Source: Buttiauxella ferragutiae
GTDB taxonomy: Bacteria > Pseudomonadota > Gammaproteobacteria > Enterobacterales > Enterobacteriaceae
Reading direction: 5' to 3' (one strand)
NCBI RefSeq assembly: GCF_001654915.1
Contig: NZ_LXEQ01000027.1
Length of the DNA: 64,000 bases
This document shows positions 13,826-22,858 of this stretch, piece after piece; the stretch's first letter is position 1, and each line of letters starts with the position of its first letter. The notes below the pieces were generated by a model that saw only the letters and a list, made by a program, of their open reading frames with translations, did no database searches and was not told the DNA's origin. The position numbers and the translations under genes are program-made.

Positions 13826-16540
13826 ATGCTGTTAAAAAATCTGACCCGGCAGTTGTTTGCACAACTCAGCCGCCACCTGCCTCGTCGCTTGATCCAGCGC
13901 GACCTGATGCCGGACGACAATACCATTGCACTTGCGCAAGAGGTTCCCGCTTCGCTGAGCGAATCGTGCCTGAAGTATGCGCACGCATCCGAAGAACAAC
14001 TGTATCGCGATTTCCACAGCCATCCTGAAGGGCTGAATGCGCGTGAAGTTGAGAATGCGCTCGAGCAACATGGCTCAAACCAAATCCCGGCGCAAAAGCC
14101 ATCGCCATGGTGGGTACATCTTTGGATGTGCTACCGCAACCCATTCAATATTTTGCTCACTATTCTCGGCATTGTTTCTTACTCCACCGAGGATATGTTT
14201 GCCGCAGGGGTGATTGCGCTGATGGTGGCGATCGCCACTTTGCTGAACTTCGTCCAGGAAGCGCGCTCCACCAAAGCGGCTGACACGCTCAAAGCAATGG
14301 TCAGCAATACCGCCACCGTGCTGCGCGTGGTGGATGAAACGGGGGAAAATGCGTTTATCGAAATCCCTCTCGAAAGACTGGTGCCAGGCGACATCGTTAA
14401 ACTGGCTGCGGGCGATATGATCCCGGCAGATCTACGTGTTATGCAGGCTCGCGATCTTTTTGTCGGCCAGGCCTCGCTGACCGGTGAATCCTTGCCGGTG
14501 GAAAAAGTGGCGGTCAGCCGCGACACGTCGCACAACAACCCGCTGGAATGCGACACGCTGTGCTTTATGGGCACCAACGTGGTGAGTGGTACGGCGCTCG
14601 CGATGATTATCGCGACCGGTGGTAACACCTGGTTTGGGCAACTGGCCGGGCGCGTGACTCAACAAGAAAGCGAGCCGAATGCGTTCCAGAAAGGCATCAG
14701 TCGCGTCAGTTGGGTGCTGATTCGCTTTATGCTGGTGATGACGCCGATCGTCTTGCTGATCAACGGTTTCACCAAAGGCGACTGGTGGGAAGCCGCACTC
14801 TTCTCGCTCTCTGTGGCAGTCGGTTTGACGCCAGAAATGCTGCCGATGATCGTTACCTCGACGCTGGCTCGCGGGGCGGTAAAACTCTCTAAACAGAAAG
14901 TGATCGTCAAACACCTCGATGCGATTCAAAACTTTGGCGCGATGGACATTCTGTGCACCGATAAAACCGGCACGCTGACGCAAGATCGCATTGTGCTGGA
15001 GTCGCACACCGATATTCTTGGCGCGACAAGCAACCACGTTCTGCATACCGCCTGGCTCAACAGCCATTACCAGACCGGGCTGAAAAACCTGCTGGATGTG
15101 GCGGTGCTGGAAGGGGTGGATGAAGAGACTGCGCGTCATGCAGCTACGCGCTGGCAAAAAGTGGATGAGATCCCGTTCGACTTTGAGCGCCGCCGCATGT
15201 CAGTGGTCGTCTCCGAACAACCGCAAGTGCATCAGCTGATCTGCAAAGGCGCCTTGCAGGAGGTTCTCAACGTCTGCACACAAGTGCGTTACGGTGATGA
15301 GATCGTGCCGCTCAGCGAAACCTTGCTGGCACGTATTCGCCGTGTGACGGACGATCTTAACCGTCAGGGACTGCGTGTGGTGGCAGTGGCGAGCAAAGTC
15401 CTGCCTGCACGCTGTGACGATTACGGTCGTGTGGACGAATCGGATCTGATTCTCGAAGGTTACATCGCGTTCCTCGATCCACCGAAAGAAACCACGGCAC
15501 CTGCGTTGAAAGCGCTGAAAGCCAGCGGCATTGCGGTGAAAATCCTCACCGGTGATAGCGAGCTGGTGGCGGCGAAAGTGTGCCGCGAAGTGGGGCTGGA
15601 TGTCGGTGAGCTGGTCACTGGCAGCGACATCGAAAACATGAATGACAAAGATCTCGCGGCACTGGCGTTGCGCACCACACTATTTGCGCGCCTGACGCCA
15701 ATGCACAAAGAACGTATTGTGCGCCTGTTGCGGGGCGAAGGGCATGTGGTCGGCTTTATGGGCGACGGCATTAATGACGCACCCGCATTGCGTGCGGCAG
15801 ACATCGGGATTTCCGTCGATGGCGCGGTCGATATTGCGCGTGAAGCCGCAGATATCATCTTGCTGGAAAAGAGCCTGATGGTGCTGGAAGAAGGAGTGAT
15901 TGAAGGGCGAAGAACCTTCGCCAACATGCTGAAATACATCAAAATGACCGCCAGTTCTAACTTTGGTAACGTGTTCAGCGTGCTGGTAGCGAGCGCCTTC
16001 CTGCCGTTCTTGCCGATGCTGCCGTTGCACTTACTGATTCAGAACCTGCTGTACGATGTGTCCCAGGTGGCGATTCCGTTCGATAACGTCGACGACGAGC
16101 AAATCCAGAAACCACAACGCTGGAACCCGGCGGATTTAGGGCGCTTTATGGTGTTCTTCGGGCCGATCAGTTCTATCTTCGATATTCTGACGTTCTGCGT
16201 AATGTGGTGGGTGTTCCAGGCAAATGTGCCGGAAGCGCAAACGCTGTTCCAGTCTGGCTGGTTCGTGGTCGGGTTACTGTCGCAAACATTGATTGTGCAT
16301 ATGATTCGTACCCGTCGAATTCCATTCATTCAGAGCCGTGCGGCCTGGCCGTTACTGGTGATGACGCTGGTGGTGATGGTTGTCGGGATTGGCCTGCCGT
16401 TCTCGCCACTGGCAAGCTACCTGCAACTCCAGGCGCTACCGCTGAGCTACTTCCCATGGCTGATTGCGATCCTTGCCGGATACATGACGCTGACGCAGTG
16501 CGTGAAAGGGTTCTATAGCCGCCGTTACGGCTGGCAGTAA
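13826..16540 (+). CDS. mgtA: Mg2+-importing P-type ATPase MgtA
   Basis: 904 residues (E. coli 898). Inner-membrane P3B-type ATPase importing Mg2+ under limitation. The phosphorylation motif DKTGTLTQD is near residue 380, TGES near 215 in the actuator domain, and GDGINDAPALRAADIGI near 650 in the P domain. About ten membrane segments are seen (pairs near 95-145 and 290-345, the rest after 700). Alignment with E. coli is essentially gap-free after the first 60 residues. Control by PhoP and mgtL is indicated upstream, and an ERIC element follows immediately. Confidence 0.97.
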   Translation: MLLKNLTRQLFAQLSRHLPRRLIQRDLMPDDNTIALAQEVPASLSESCLKYAHASEEQLYRDFHSHPEGLNAREVENALEQHGSNQIPAQKPSPWWVHLWMCYRNPFNILLTILGIVSYSTEDMFAAGVIALMVAIATLLNFVQEARSTKAADTLKAMVSNTATVLRVVDETGENAFIEIPLERLVPGDIVKLAAGDMIPADLRVMQARDLFVGQASLTGESLPVEKVAVSRDTSHNNPLECDTLCFMGTNVVSGTALAMIIATGGNTWFGQLAGRVTQQESEPNAFQKGISRVSWVLIRFMLVMTPIVLLINGFTKGDWWEAALFSLSVAVGLTPEMLPMIVTSTLARGAVKLSKQKVIVKHLDAIQNFGAMDILCTDKTGTLTQDRIVLESHTDILGATSNHVLHTAWLNSHYQTGLKNLLDVAVLEGVDEETARHAATRWQKVDEIPFDFERRRMSVVVSEQPQVHQLICKGALQEVLNVCTQVRYGDEIVPLSETLLARIRRVTDDLNRQGLRVVAVASKVLPARCDDYGRVDESDLILEGYIAFLDPPKETTAPALKALKASGIAVKILTGDSELVAAKVCREVGLDVGELVTGSDIENMNDKDLAALALRTTLFARLTPMHKERIVRLLRGEGHVVGFMGDGINDAPALRAADIGISVDGAVDIAREAADIILLEKSLMVLEEGVIEGRRTFANMLKYIKMTASSNFGNVFSVLVASAFLPFLPMLPLHLLIQNLLYDVSQVAIPFDNVDDEQIQKPQRWNPADLGRFMVFFGPISSIFDILTFCVMWWVFQANVPEAQTLFQSGWFVVGLLSQTLIVHMIRTRRIPFIQSRAAWPLLVMTLVVMVVGIGLPFSPLASYLQLQALPLSYFPWLIAILAGYMTLTQCVKGFYSRRYGWQ

Positions 16541-16666
16541 ATACCCATCATCCTTCAAGCTGCAGCGGCGTTGGCTGCAGACGATTACCCCAGTCACTTA
16601 CTCAAGTAAGCTCCTGGGGTTCTCGTCCTGGCCGCCTTGCTGCAACTCGAATGCTAATGGGTATAG
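16540..16666. repeat. ERIC element, full length (about 127 bp)
   Basis: Begins aatacccat and ends atgggtata, with the diagnostic core ccccagtcacttac...gtaagctcctgggg that ERIC-PCR primers target. Lies just downstream of mgtA, so it would form the 3' end of that transcript as a long imperfect hairpin. Confidence 0.92.
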
Positions 16667-16789
16667 TAAATATCAGTGGGATGTGATCTGCATCCCGCGT
16701 TTCCCGCCCATAATCTTGATGAATATTTCTACACGTGTTACCAGATTGTTTTTGCTTTTTTCTGGCCCGTCACTGTTAAAGGAATATTC

Positions 16790-19183
16790 ATGTTTAAATC
16801 AATTCGTTTGAGCCTGCTGGCGGGTTGCATCGCTGCAACTTGCCAGGCTTGGGCGGCACCGGCAGGCGATTTGCCGCTGATGCCCTGGCCGCAGCAGGTC
16901 GATCGCCCTTCAGCGGAAGGGACGCTGGTTATCGACAATGCCATTTCCATAAAAATCACTGGCGACAAACTGCCTGGTGCCACCGAACGCTGGCGTCAGC
17001 GCATTTCCCGGCAAACTGGCTGGCAGCTACAACCGGCACAGACCAACCCTGCAAAACCCACCATCGACATTCAAATCAAACAAGCGGTTGCTCCACTCCC
17101 TAAACTCGACAGCGATGAAAGCTACGAATTAAGCGTTACCGCAGACGGTGTGAAACTGACGGCGAATAGCCGTTTTGGTGCCTTGCGCGGCATGGAAACC
17201 TTATTACAGCTGATTCAAAACGGCCCAGAAAACACCGCCATCCCGTTTGTTGCGATTAAAGACCAGCCGCGCTTCCCGTGGCGTGGGTTGCTCCTCGACT
17301 CCGCTCGTCACTTCATGCCAGTTAACGATATTCTGCGCCAGTTGGATGGCATGGCCGCCGCGAAAATGAACGTCTTTCACTGGCATTTAACCGACGACCA
17401 GGGCTGGCGTTTTGCCTCAACCGCCTATCCAAAATTGCAGCAACTGGCCAGCGATGGGGACTTTTACACCCAGGCACAGATGAAAGAAGTGGTGCGCTAT
17501 GCAACATCGCTCGGTATCCGCGTGGTGCCAGAAATGGATCTTCCAGGGCACGCTTCAGCTATTGCTGTGGCCTATCCGGAATTAATGAGCGCGCCGGGGC
17601 CGTATCAAATGGAACGCCATTGGGGCGTGTTAAAACCGCTGCTGAACCCGACCAACGAAGCCGCCTATAAATTTGTTGATACGCTGATTGGTGAGCTGAC
17701 CGCAATTTTCCCGGACAGTTATCTGCACATCGGTGGTGATGAAGTTGATGACTCACAGTGGAAAGCTTCGCCAGAAATTCAGGCGTTTATGAAGCAGCAT
17801 AATTTGGCCGACACCCACGCTTTGCAAACTTACTTCAACCAACGGCTGGAAAAGATCCTCGAAAAACATCATCGCCAGATGATGGGCTGGGATGAGATCT
17901 ACCATCCGGATCTGCCGAAAAATATCCTGATCCAATCATGGCAAGGGCAGGACGCACTTGGTGCTGTGGCAGCCAACGGCTACAAAGGGATCTTGTCGAC
18001 CGGCTTCTATGTTGATCAACCGCAGGCGACCGCTTACCACTACCGCAACGAGATCTTGCCGCAAGGGTTGAACGGTATCGACAAAATTAGCGAATCCGAC
18101 AGCGCCCAAAGCTGGTTCTTCAGTATGCCGCGTCTGAAAGGCAGTGCCGTAGAAGGGAGTTTCACCCTGGTGAGTGGCCAAAGCGGGTGGCGTGGGTTTA
18201 TCGATTTTAAAGGAAAGTCTCGTCGTGCGGTGCGTGATGTTGACTGGTTGAGCCCGACTCAGGTGACTTTTACCGTCGATACCTGGATGGGGGAAACCCG
18301 CCCGGTATTAACGCTTGATAAAGACAAATTGAGCGGCTATTTGCTGGTGGGCAACGTACGTTATCCGGCAACTGGCCAGAAACTGGATGATGTGCCAGAC
18401 GGCATCCAGCCTGTGGTGCCAACGCCTGAACAGATGAACAATATTCTGGGTGGTGAAGCGGCGCTGTGGGCTGAAAACGTGATATCGCCATTGCTGGATA
18501 TCAAGTTGTGGCCACGGACTTTTGCGGTGGCAGAGCGTTTATGGTCAACGGAAGACGTGAAAGATGTCGACAATATGTACCAGCGTATGCAGGCGATCGA
18601 CGCCTGGTCGACCGTTTCTGTGGGTTTGCAGCAGCACGCAGCGGCAGCGCGGCAAATGACACGCCTGGCGGGGACGGCGGAGATTATGCCGTTGCAAATT
18701 CTGGCTCAGGCGGTTGAACCGGCGCAGTACTACACGCGCCAGCATCTGAAATTCCAGGCCGGAAACTATCATCACTTTGAGCCGCTAAACCGTTTTGCTG
18801 ATGCGTTAGGTGCGCAAAGCAGCCAGGTGCGTGCGCTGGATTTGTGGGTCGATAAACTGATTGCTGACCCGGAAGATAACAACAGTGTCGATTCCCTGCG
18901 CCATACCTTTGCGCGCTGGCAAAGTAACACGCCGGATGTGCTGGAGTTGATCGACGGTAATTATCAGCTCAAGGCGCTAAAACCGGTGGCTGAAAACGTC
19001 GATAAACTGGCGGGAATAGGGCTGCGTCTGACGGATTTGGTGGCTAGACAGGGCACGCTGAGCGCTGATGAAGTTCAGGGGATTCAGAAACAGCTCGATG
19101 ATGCAGCACAAACGCAAGATGAAGTGGTGATTGCGGCGGTGTATCCGTTGCAAAAATTATTGCGGGCGAGTGTGAAACCGTAA
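16790..19183 (+). CDS. Secreted beta-N-acetylhexosaminidase (GH20)
   Basis: 797 residues from the ATG at 16790 (AAAGGAA upstream); earlier in-frame codons lack a signal peptide. Residues 1-23 form a Sec signal peptide ending near CQAWAAP, so it is periplasmic or exported. A chitobiase-like N-terminal GH20 domain is followed by the TIM barrel with the catalytic Asp-Glu pair in HIGGDEVDD (about D317-E318) and FHWHLTDDQGWR near 200. The barrel is interrupted near residues 445-535 by a beta-rich segment, and a C-terminal helical region follows. Likely cleaves terminal GlcNAc/GalNAc from chito-oligosaccharides or glycans. The same gene sits beside mgtA in other enterobacteria as I recall; absent from K-12 at this locus. 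Confidence 0.9.
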   Translation: MFKSIRLSLLAGCIAATCQAWAAPAGDLPLMPWPQQVDRPSAEGTLVIDNAISIKITGDKLPGATERWRQRISRQTGWQLQPAQTNPAKPTIDIQIKQAVAPLPKLDSDESYELSVTADGVKLTANSRFGALRGMETLLQLIQNGPENTAIPFVAIKDQPRFPWRGLLLDSARHFMPVNDILRQLDGMAAAKMNVFHWHLTDDQGWRFASTAYPKLQQLASDGDFYTQAQMKEVVRYATSLGIRVVPEMDLPGHASAIAVAYPELMSAPGPYQMERHWGVLKPLLNPTNEAAYKFVDTLIGELTAIFPDSYLHIGGDEVDDSQWKASPEIQAFMKQHNLADTHALQTYFNQRLEKILEKHHRQMMGWDEIYHPDLPKNILIQSWQGQDALGAVAANGYKGILSTGFYVDQPQATAYHYRNEILPQGLNGIDKISESDSAQSWFFSMPRLKGSAVEGSFTLVSGQSGWRGFIDFKGKSRRAVRDVDWLSPTQVTFTVDTWMGETRPVLTLDKDKLSGYLLVGNVRYPATGQKLDDVPDGIQPVVPTPEQMNNILGGEAALWAENVISPLLDIKLWPRTFAVAERLWSTEDVKDVDNMYQRMQAIDAWSTVSVGLQQHAAAARQMTRLAGTAEIMPLQILAQAVEPAQYYTRQHLKFQAGNYHHFEPLNRFADALGAQSSQVRALDLWVDKLIADPEDNNSVDSLRHTFARWQSNTPDVLELIDGNYQLKALKPVAENVDKLAGIGLRLTDLVARQGTLSADEVQGIQKQLDDAAQTQDEVVIAAVYPLQKLLRASVKP

Positions 19184-19189
19184 TTATTT

Positions 19190-19213
19190 AAAAGGCCGCG
19201 TTTGCGGCCTTTT
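19190..19213. terminator. Bidirectional intrinsic terminator
   Basis: Perfect 10-bp stem aaaaggccgc / gcggcctttt with loop gttt between the convergent hexosaminidase and ridA genes, with T-runs on both strands. Confidence 0.9.
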
Positions 19214-19223
19214 GACTGAAACG

Positions 19224-19610
19224 TTAGCGGCGAATCGCAATCGCTTCGATTTCAATCTTCACATCTTTAGGCAGACGAGCCACTTCCACACAAGAACGCG
19301 CCGGGAAAGAAGCTTTATGCTCATTAAAGAAGGCTTCATAAGTCGCATTCACGGTAGCGAAGTCGTTCAGGTCTTTAACGAAAACGGTGGTTTTCACGAT
19401 ATCGCCCACTTTCAGGCCAGCCGCTTCAACAATCGCCTGCACGTTTTCCAGAGACTGACGCGCTTGCGCTGCTACGTCTTCCGGTACGGTGCCAGTTTTT
19501 GGGTTCACTGGGATCTGACCTGAAGTGATAATCATGCTGCCCAGGTCTACACCCTGAACATATGGGCCGATAGCTGCAGGTGCGTTTTCGGTGCTGATAA
19601 TACGAGACAT
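19224..19610 (-). CDS. ridA: 2-iminobutanoate/2-iminopropanoate deaminase RidA
   Basis: 128 residues, the same as E. coli RidA (YjgF). Trimeric enzyme that hydrolyses reactive enamines/imines released by PLP-dependent dehydratases such as IlvA, protecting PLP enzymes from 2-aminoacrylate damage. The substrate-binding Arg is in FPARSCVEVARLP near residue 105, and GQIPVNPKTG is the typical N-terminal motif. Lies downstream of pyrI in the same direction, separated by a terminator and a REP unit, so it probably has its own promoter. Confidence 0.97.
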   Translation of the reverse strand: MSRIISTENAPAAIGPYVQGVDLGSMIITSGQIPVNPKTGTVPEDVAAQARQSLENVQAIVEAAGLKVGDIVKTTVFVKDLNDFATVNATYEAFFNEHKASFPARSCVEVARLPKDVKIEIEAIAIRR

Positions 19611-19644
19611 ATTAATTCCTTCAATAAAGTTCGTAGATGCTTGA

Positions 19645-19673
19645 GTCGTGGATGGCGTTTATCCATCCTACAA
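19645..19673. repeat. Single REP unit
   Basis: Imperfect palindrome gtggatggcgtttatccatcc in the ridA upstream region, of the same family as the other REP units here. Confidence 0.6.
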
Positions 19674-19678
19674 ACAAA

Positions 19679-19711
19679 AAGCTCCCGTCCATTATAGGGA
19701 CGAGAGCTTAA
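19679..19711 (-). terminator. Terminator of pyrBI
   Basis: Stem agctc..gtcc / ggac..gagct with loop near attata. On the minus strand it is followed by TTTTTGTTTG, a good U-run, 10 bp beyond the pyrI stop. Confidence 0.8.
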
Positions 19712-19721
19712 GCGGCAATGA

Positions 19722-20183
19722 TTAATCAGCCAGCACAACGTAATGTGCGAACTCCTTCTCACAATATTTGCATTTGAGACTGATGCTTTCGTCGCGCTTT
19801 TTCACTGCGAATGAAGAATGAACAGGTTCGCTGCGGCTGATGCAGTTGGTATTCGGGCAAACCAGCACTTTATCAATACGTGAAGGCAGGCTTGGTTTGC
19901 TTTTGCCGACCACTTCATATTCATCAATACGGTTGACGGTGGCATGCGGTGCATACAGCGCCAGTTGGTTAACTTGTTCGTCCGTCAGGAAGGTATTTTC
20001 TATTTTAATCAGGTCTTTACGGCCCTGTTCGCGAGAAGGCAAGTTCAGGCCAATAGTGATGCGCTGGTCGGTTTCCGTTAACTGGAAGAGAGTCAGCAGC
20101 TTAAAGCCTACCAGGGCAGGAATATGATCGATAACCGTGCCGCGTTTAATCGCTTCCACTTGTAATTTGTTGTCGTGTGTCAT
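19722..20183 (-). CDS. pyrI: Aspartate carbamoyltransferase regulatory chain PyrI
   Basis: 153 residues from the ATG at 20183 (GAGGAAG upstream), the length of E. coli PyrI. Binds CTP/ATP through the N-terminal allosteric domain and contacts PyrB through the C-terminal Zn domain, whose cysteines are CPNTNC near 109-114 and CKYC near 138-141. The ATG lies 17 bp after the pyrB stop, so the two subunits are co-expressed. Feedback inhibition of pyrimidine synthesis is the established role. Confidence 0.97.
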   Translation of the reverse strand: MTHDNKLQVEAIKRGTVIDHIPALVGFKLLTLFQLTETDQRITIGLNLPSREQGRKDLIKIENTFLTDEQVNQLALYAPHATVNRIDEYEVVGKSKPSLPSRIDKVLVCPNTNCISRSEPVHSSFAVKKRDESISLKCKYCEKEFAHYVVLAD

Positions 20184-20200
20184 CTTAATCTTCCTCTCAC

Positions 20201-21133
20201 TCAAACCAGTTCAGGTTGCAAAACTAACGCCAGCAGAGCCTGGCGGGCATAAATACCGTTGCCTGCCTGCTGGAAATACCAGGCGTGGGATGTTTTGTCG
20301 ACATCAGTCGTAATTTCATCAATGCGTGGCAGCGGGTGCAGGACTTTCATGTTTTCGCGAGCATCGACCAGATCGGCCGCGCGCAGCACAAACTGTGCCT
20401 TCACGTTGGCGTATTCAGATGGGTCAAGACGCTCTTTCTGGACTCGCGTCATGTACAGAATATCCAGATCGGCGACCACATCGTCGATAGCTTCATGGCA
20501 GCTCCAGGCAATCCCTTTTTCATCCAGCATATCGAGAATGTACTTCGGCATCGCCAGCGCATTTGGTGCGATGAAGTAGAAGCGGTTACCTTCAAATTTC
20601 GCCAGTGCCTGCGCCAGAGAATGCACGGTGCGGCCATATTTCAGGTCACCGACCATCGCGATGTTCAGGTTTTCCAGACGGCCCTGCGTTTCCTGGATGG
20701 TGAACAAATCCAGCAGCGTTTGAGTTGGGTGCTGGTTGGCACCGTCACCAGCATTCAGCACCGGAATGTTGCCAGAGAATTCAGTCGCCAGGCGTGCAGC
20801 CCCTTCTTGCGGGTGCCGCATGACGATGGCGTCAACGTAAGTGCTGATCACCGAAATGGTATCGGCCAGCGTTTCGCCTTTTTTACCCAGCGACGTGTTG
20901 CTGCTGTCCGAGAACCCGACAACTGACGCGCCGAGGCGGTGCATTGCGGTTTCAAAAGAGAGACGTGTACGCGTTGAAGCTTCAAAGAAACAACTGGCAA
21001 CAACGATATGCTTTAACAGTTCCGGCTGCGGGTTGGCTTTCAGTTTTGCCGCGGTCGCGAGCACTAGTTCAAGCTCTTCACGACTGAGATCGTTTATGGA
21101 AATGATATGTTTTTGATATAGGGGGTTAGCCAT
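20201..21133 (-). CDS. pyrB: Aspartate carbamoyltransferase catalytic chain PyrB
   Basis: 310 residues from the ATG at 21133, which has CAGGAG upstream; an open extension of ten codons runs back into the attenuator and is not translated homologously. Transfers the carbamoyl group to aspartate, the committed step of pyrimidine synthesis. Carbamoyl phosphate-binding STRTRLSFE near 53-61 and HPLPRIDEI near 265 are present. Expression is controlled by UTP-sensitive attenuation through the pyrL leader upstream. Confidence 0.97.
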   Translation of the reverse strand: MANPLYQKHIISINDLSREELELVLATAAKLKANPQPELLKHIVVASCFFEASTRTRLSFETAMHRLGASVVGFSDSSNTSLGKKGETLADTISVISTYVDAIVMRHPQEGAARLATEFSGNIPVLNAGDGANQHPTQTLLDLFTIQETQGRLENLNIAMVGDLKYGRTVHSLAQALAKFEGNRFYFIAPNALAMPKYILDMLDEKGIAWSCHEAIDDVVADLDILYMTRVQKERLDPSEYANVKAQFVLRAADLVDARENMKVLHPLPRIDEITTDVDKTSHAWYFQQAGNGIYARQALLALVLQPELV

Positions 21134-21161
21134 GGTTATCTCCTGCTCTCGGGCGTCGGGC

Positions 21162-21192
21162 AAAAAAAAAGGCCCCTCAACGAGGGGCCTTT
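21162..21192 (-). terminator. pyrBI attenuator
   Basis: Minus-strand GGCCCCTC-gtt-GAGGGGCC hairpin followed by nine Ts, lying between pyrL and pyrB. The pyrL stop codon is inside the stem, so a ribosome closely following RNA polymerase prevents terminator folding when UTP is scarce. Confidence 0.93.
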
Positions 21193-21281
21193 GGAATTGA
21201 TTGAAGCAACGGAAAGAAAAACAGATTCGCGCCGTCTTTTAGACGACGTGGTGTGGCAATTTTTTGAACACACTTGACCAT
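21177..21281 (-). CDS. pyrL: pyrBI operon leader peptide PyrL (34 residues)
   Basis: ORF of 34 codons starting at the ATG at 21281 after GGGAGGAAGC. The N-terminus MVKCVQKIA parallels E. coli PyrL (MVQCVRHF, 44 residues) but the peptide here is ten residues shorter. It includes NLFFFPLLQS, encoded by a T-rich stretch where RNA polymerase would pause at low UTP, and it ends inside the attenuator stem. Position, Shine-Dalgarno and coupling to the terminator support function. Confidence 0.88.
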   Translation of the reverse strand: MVKCVQKIATPRRLKDGANLFFFPLLQSIPKAPR

Positions 21282-21306
21282 GCTTCCTCCCGGCAAATTG
21301 TGGCGC

Positions 21307-21334
21307 ATTATACGCGTGTAAGGGGACACTTCAA
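21307..21334 (-). promoter_or_regulatory. Promoter of pyrLBI
   Basis: Minus-strand TTGAAG (21329-21334) and TATAAT (21307-21312) with a 16-bp spacer, close to the sigma-70 consensus, placing transcription start just upstream of the pyrL ribosome-binding site. Confidence 0.8.
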
Positions 21335-21417
21335 GCGATTAATTCACATATTTTAGCTATTCGCAATCGGTTGCTGTGGATACTTACCCGCTATAAATGC
21401 GCCAGTGATTTGTTCAA

Positions 21418-22740
21418 TCACACACCGGTTTTGCGCAGTTCAAAACGCGGAGAGATAAGGCCATACAGTGTCCAGCCGAGGAAGGTCACGATGGCACCAT
21501 ACATCATCGCTTCTTCACCGGAAGAATACAGAGCGTAGAAGCTATACATCGCGCCAATGAATGCGAAGATGTTGGCAAGACGCGCTTTACTCGGTTCCAC
21601 TTTCGCCACTTTCTGGATAATGACCAACGCCGCCATCGACAGGATGTAAGGGATAATATTGGTCACGACGGCCAGGTTAACCAGCACGTTGAACTGTTTG
21701 TTCAGCGATGGGCTGATGGTCATCAAAGACAACACTGACTGGATGATAACGATAACGATCATCCCTTTCACTGGTGCTTCTGCTTTGGTTAATTTAGAGA
21801 AAACTTTCGGGAAATAACCTTCGTCAGCAGAAGATTTGAATACTTGAGCGATAGTGAACTGCCAGCCCAACAGTGAACCTACGCAGGACATAATCATCAA
21901 TGCCATGATGATTTTACCGACGCCAGGGGTAAACATCTGAGCAAAGGCTAAACCAAACGGAGCGGTTGAGTTTGCCAAATCCATGTTTGGCACAATACCG
22001 GCGATCACGTTAGTCGAAATAATGTAGATAACCGCAGCGCCCAGCGTCCCGCCTAATACGGCGATAGGTACGTTACGCTCTGGGTTTTCAACAACATCGG
22101 TGTTTGCACAGGCAGATTCTAAACCCAAGAAGGCCCACAGCGTCATGGCGATAGAAGAACCGATGGCTTCAAAAACAGGAAGATGATGCGGGTTCCAGGA
22201 GGCCACATACATTGATGGACTGAACCAGAACCAACCAATGATTGAGATGCCCAGTACAGGAATAATTACGCCCCAAACGGTCACGCCACTAATACGCCCG
22301 GTAATGCGTGCACCGCCAAAGTTTGCAACTGTCGCCAGCCACAACACCCCGATGGTTGCAATACAAATTCCGATTGGCGATAACGTGGCATCCAATAATT
22401 CGGTGCCGTAACCCACTGCAGAAATCGCAATCGCGACGTTGGCAATGAGTAATGAAACCCCGTAAGTGTAGTTCGCCATGAAGTTACCAGATTTGCCAAA
22501 GGCATATTCTGCGTAACCGCCCATGCCACCTGATTTGCGGCTGAACATCCCACATTTAGCGAAGGCGTAAGCCAGGGCCATCGAGCCCAATGCCGTCACT
22601 AACCATGAAACGATTGAAAGTGTGCCCACTTCCGCTAATTTGGTCGGCAACATGATGATCCCTGATCCCATCATGTTAACTGCTGTCAAAATTGTGAGCT
22701 GAACGACGCCCATTTTGTTGCTGCCCTTAGACGTACTCAT
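21418..22740 (-). CDS. potE: Putrescine/ornithine antiporter PotE
   Basis: 440 residues from the ATG at 22740 (AAAGGAAC upstream), collinear with E. coli PotE (439); a 19-codon upstream extension is not conserved. APC-superfamily inner-membrane transporter with 12 predicted membrane segments, starting MGVVQLTILTAVNMMGSGI with the conserved GSGI unwound helix 1. Exchanges external ornithine for internal putrescine, completing the decarboxylation cycle with SpeF, which removes cytoplasmic protons. It follows speF by 118 bp in the same direction. Confidence 0.96.
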   Translation of the reverse strand: MSTSKGSNKMGVVQLTILTAVNMMGSGIIMLPTKLAEVGTLSIVSWLVTALGSMALAYAFAKCGMFSRKSGGMGGYAEYAFGKSGNFMANYTYGVSLLIANVAIAISAVGYGTELLDATLSPIGICIATIGVLWLATVANFGGARITGRISGVTVWGVIIPVLGISIIGWFWFSPSMYVASWNPHHLPVFEAIGSSIAMTLWAFLGLESACANTDVVENPERNVPIAVLGGTLGAAVIYIISTNVIAGIVPNMDLANSTAPFGLAFAQMFTPGVGKIIMALMIMSCVGSLLGWQFTIAQVFKSSADEGYFPKVFSKLTKAEAPVKGMIVIVIIQSVLSLMTISPSLNKQFNVLVNLAVVTNIIPYILSMAALVIIQKVAKVEPSKARLANIFAFIGAMYSFYALYSSGEEAMMYGAIVTFLGWTLYGLISPRFELRKTGV

Positions 22741-22858
22741 AATCTGTTCCTTTAATAAACTTGAGTTGTGAAGAACCGAAAAATCACGGTTCTTCACTGT
22801 TTCTTTTTATGGGAAAATCAGTTTTTGCCAGTAACGCTGACGCCTGCTGATTTCAGAT

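Noticed and set aside
16540..16666. Possible CRISPR or attachment site, as with other repeats in the window
   Set aside because: The repeated units are ERIC, REP/BIME and GGGAGAGGG palindromes; there are no regularly spaced direct repeats with unique spacers and no cas genes or integrase.
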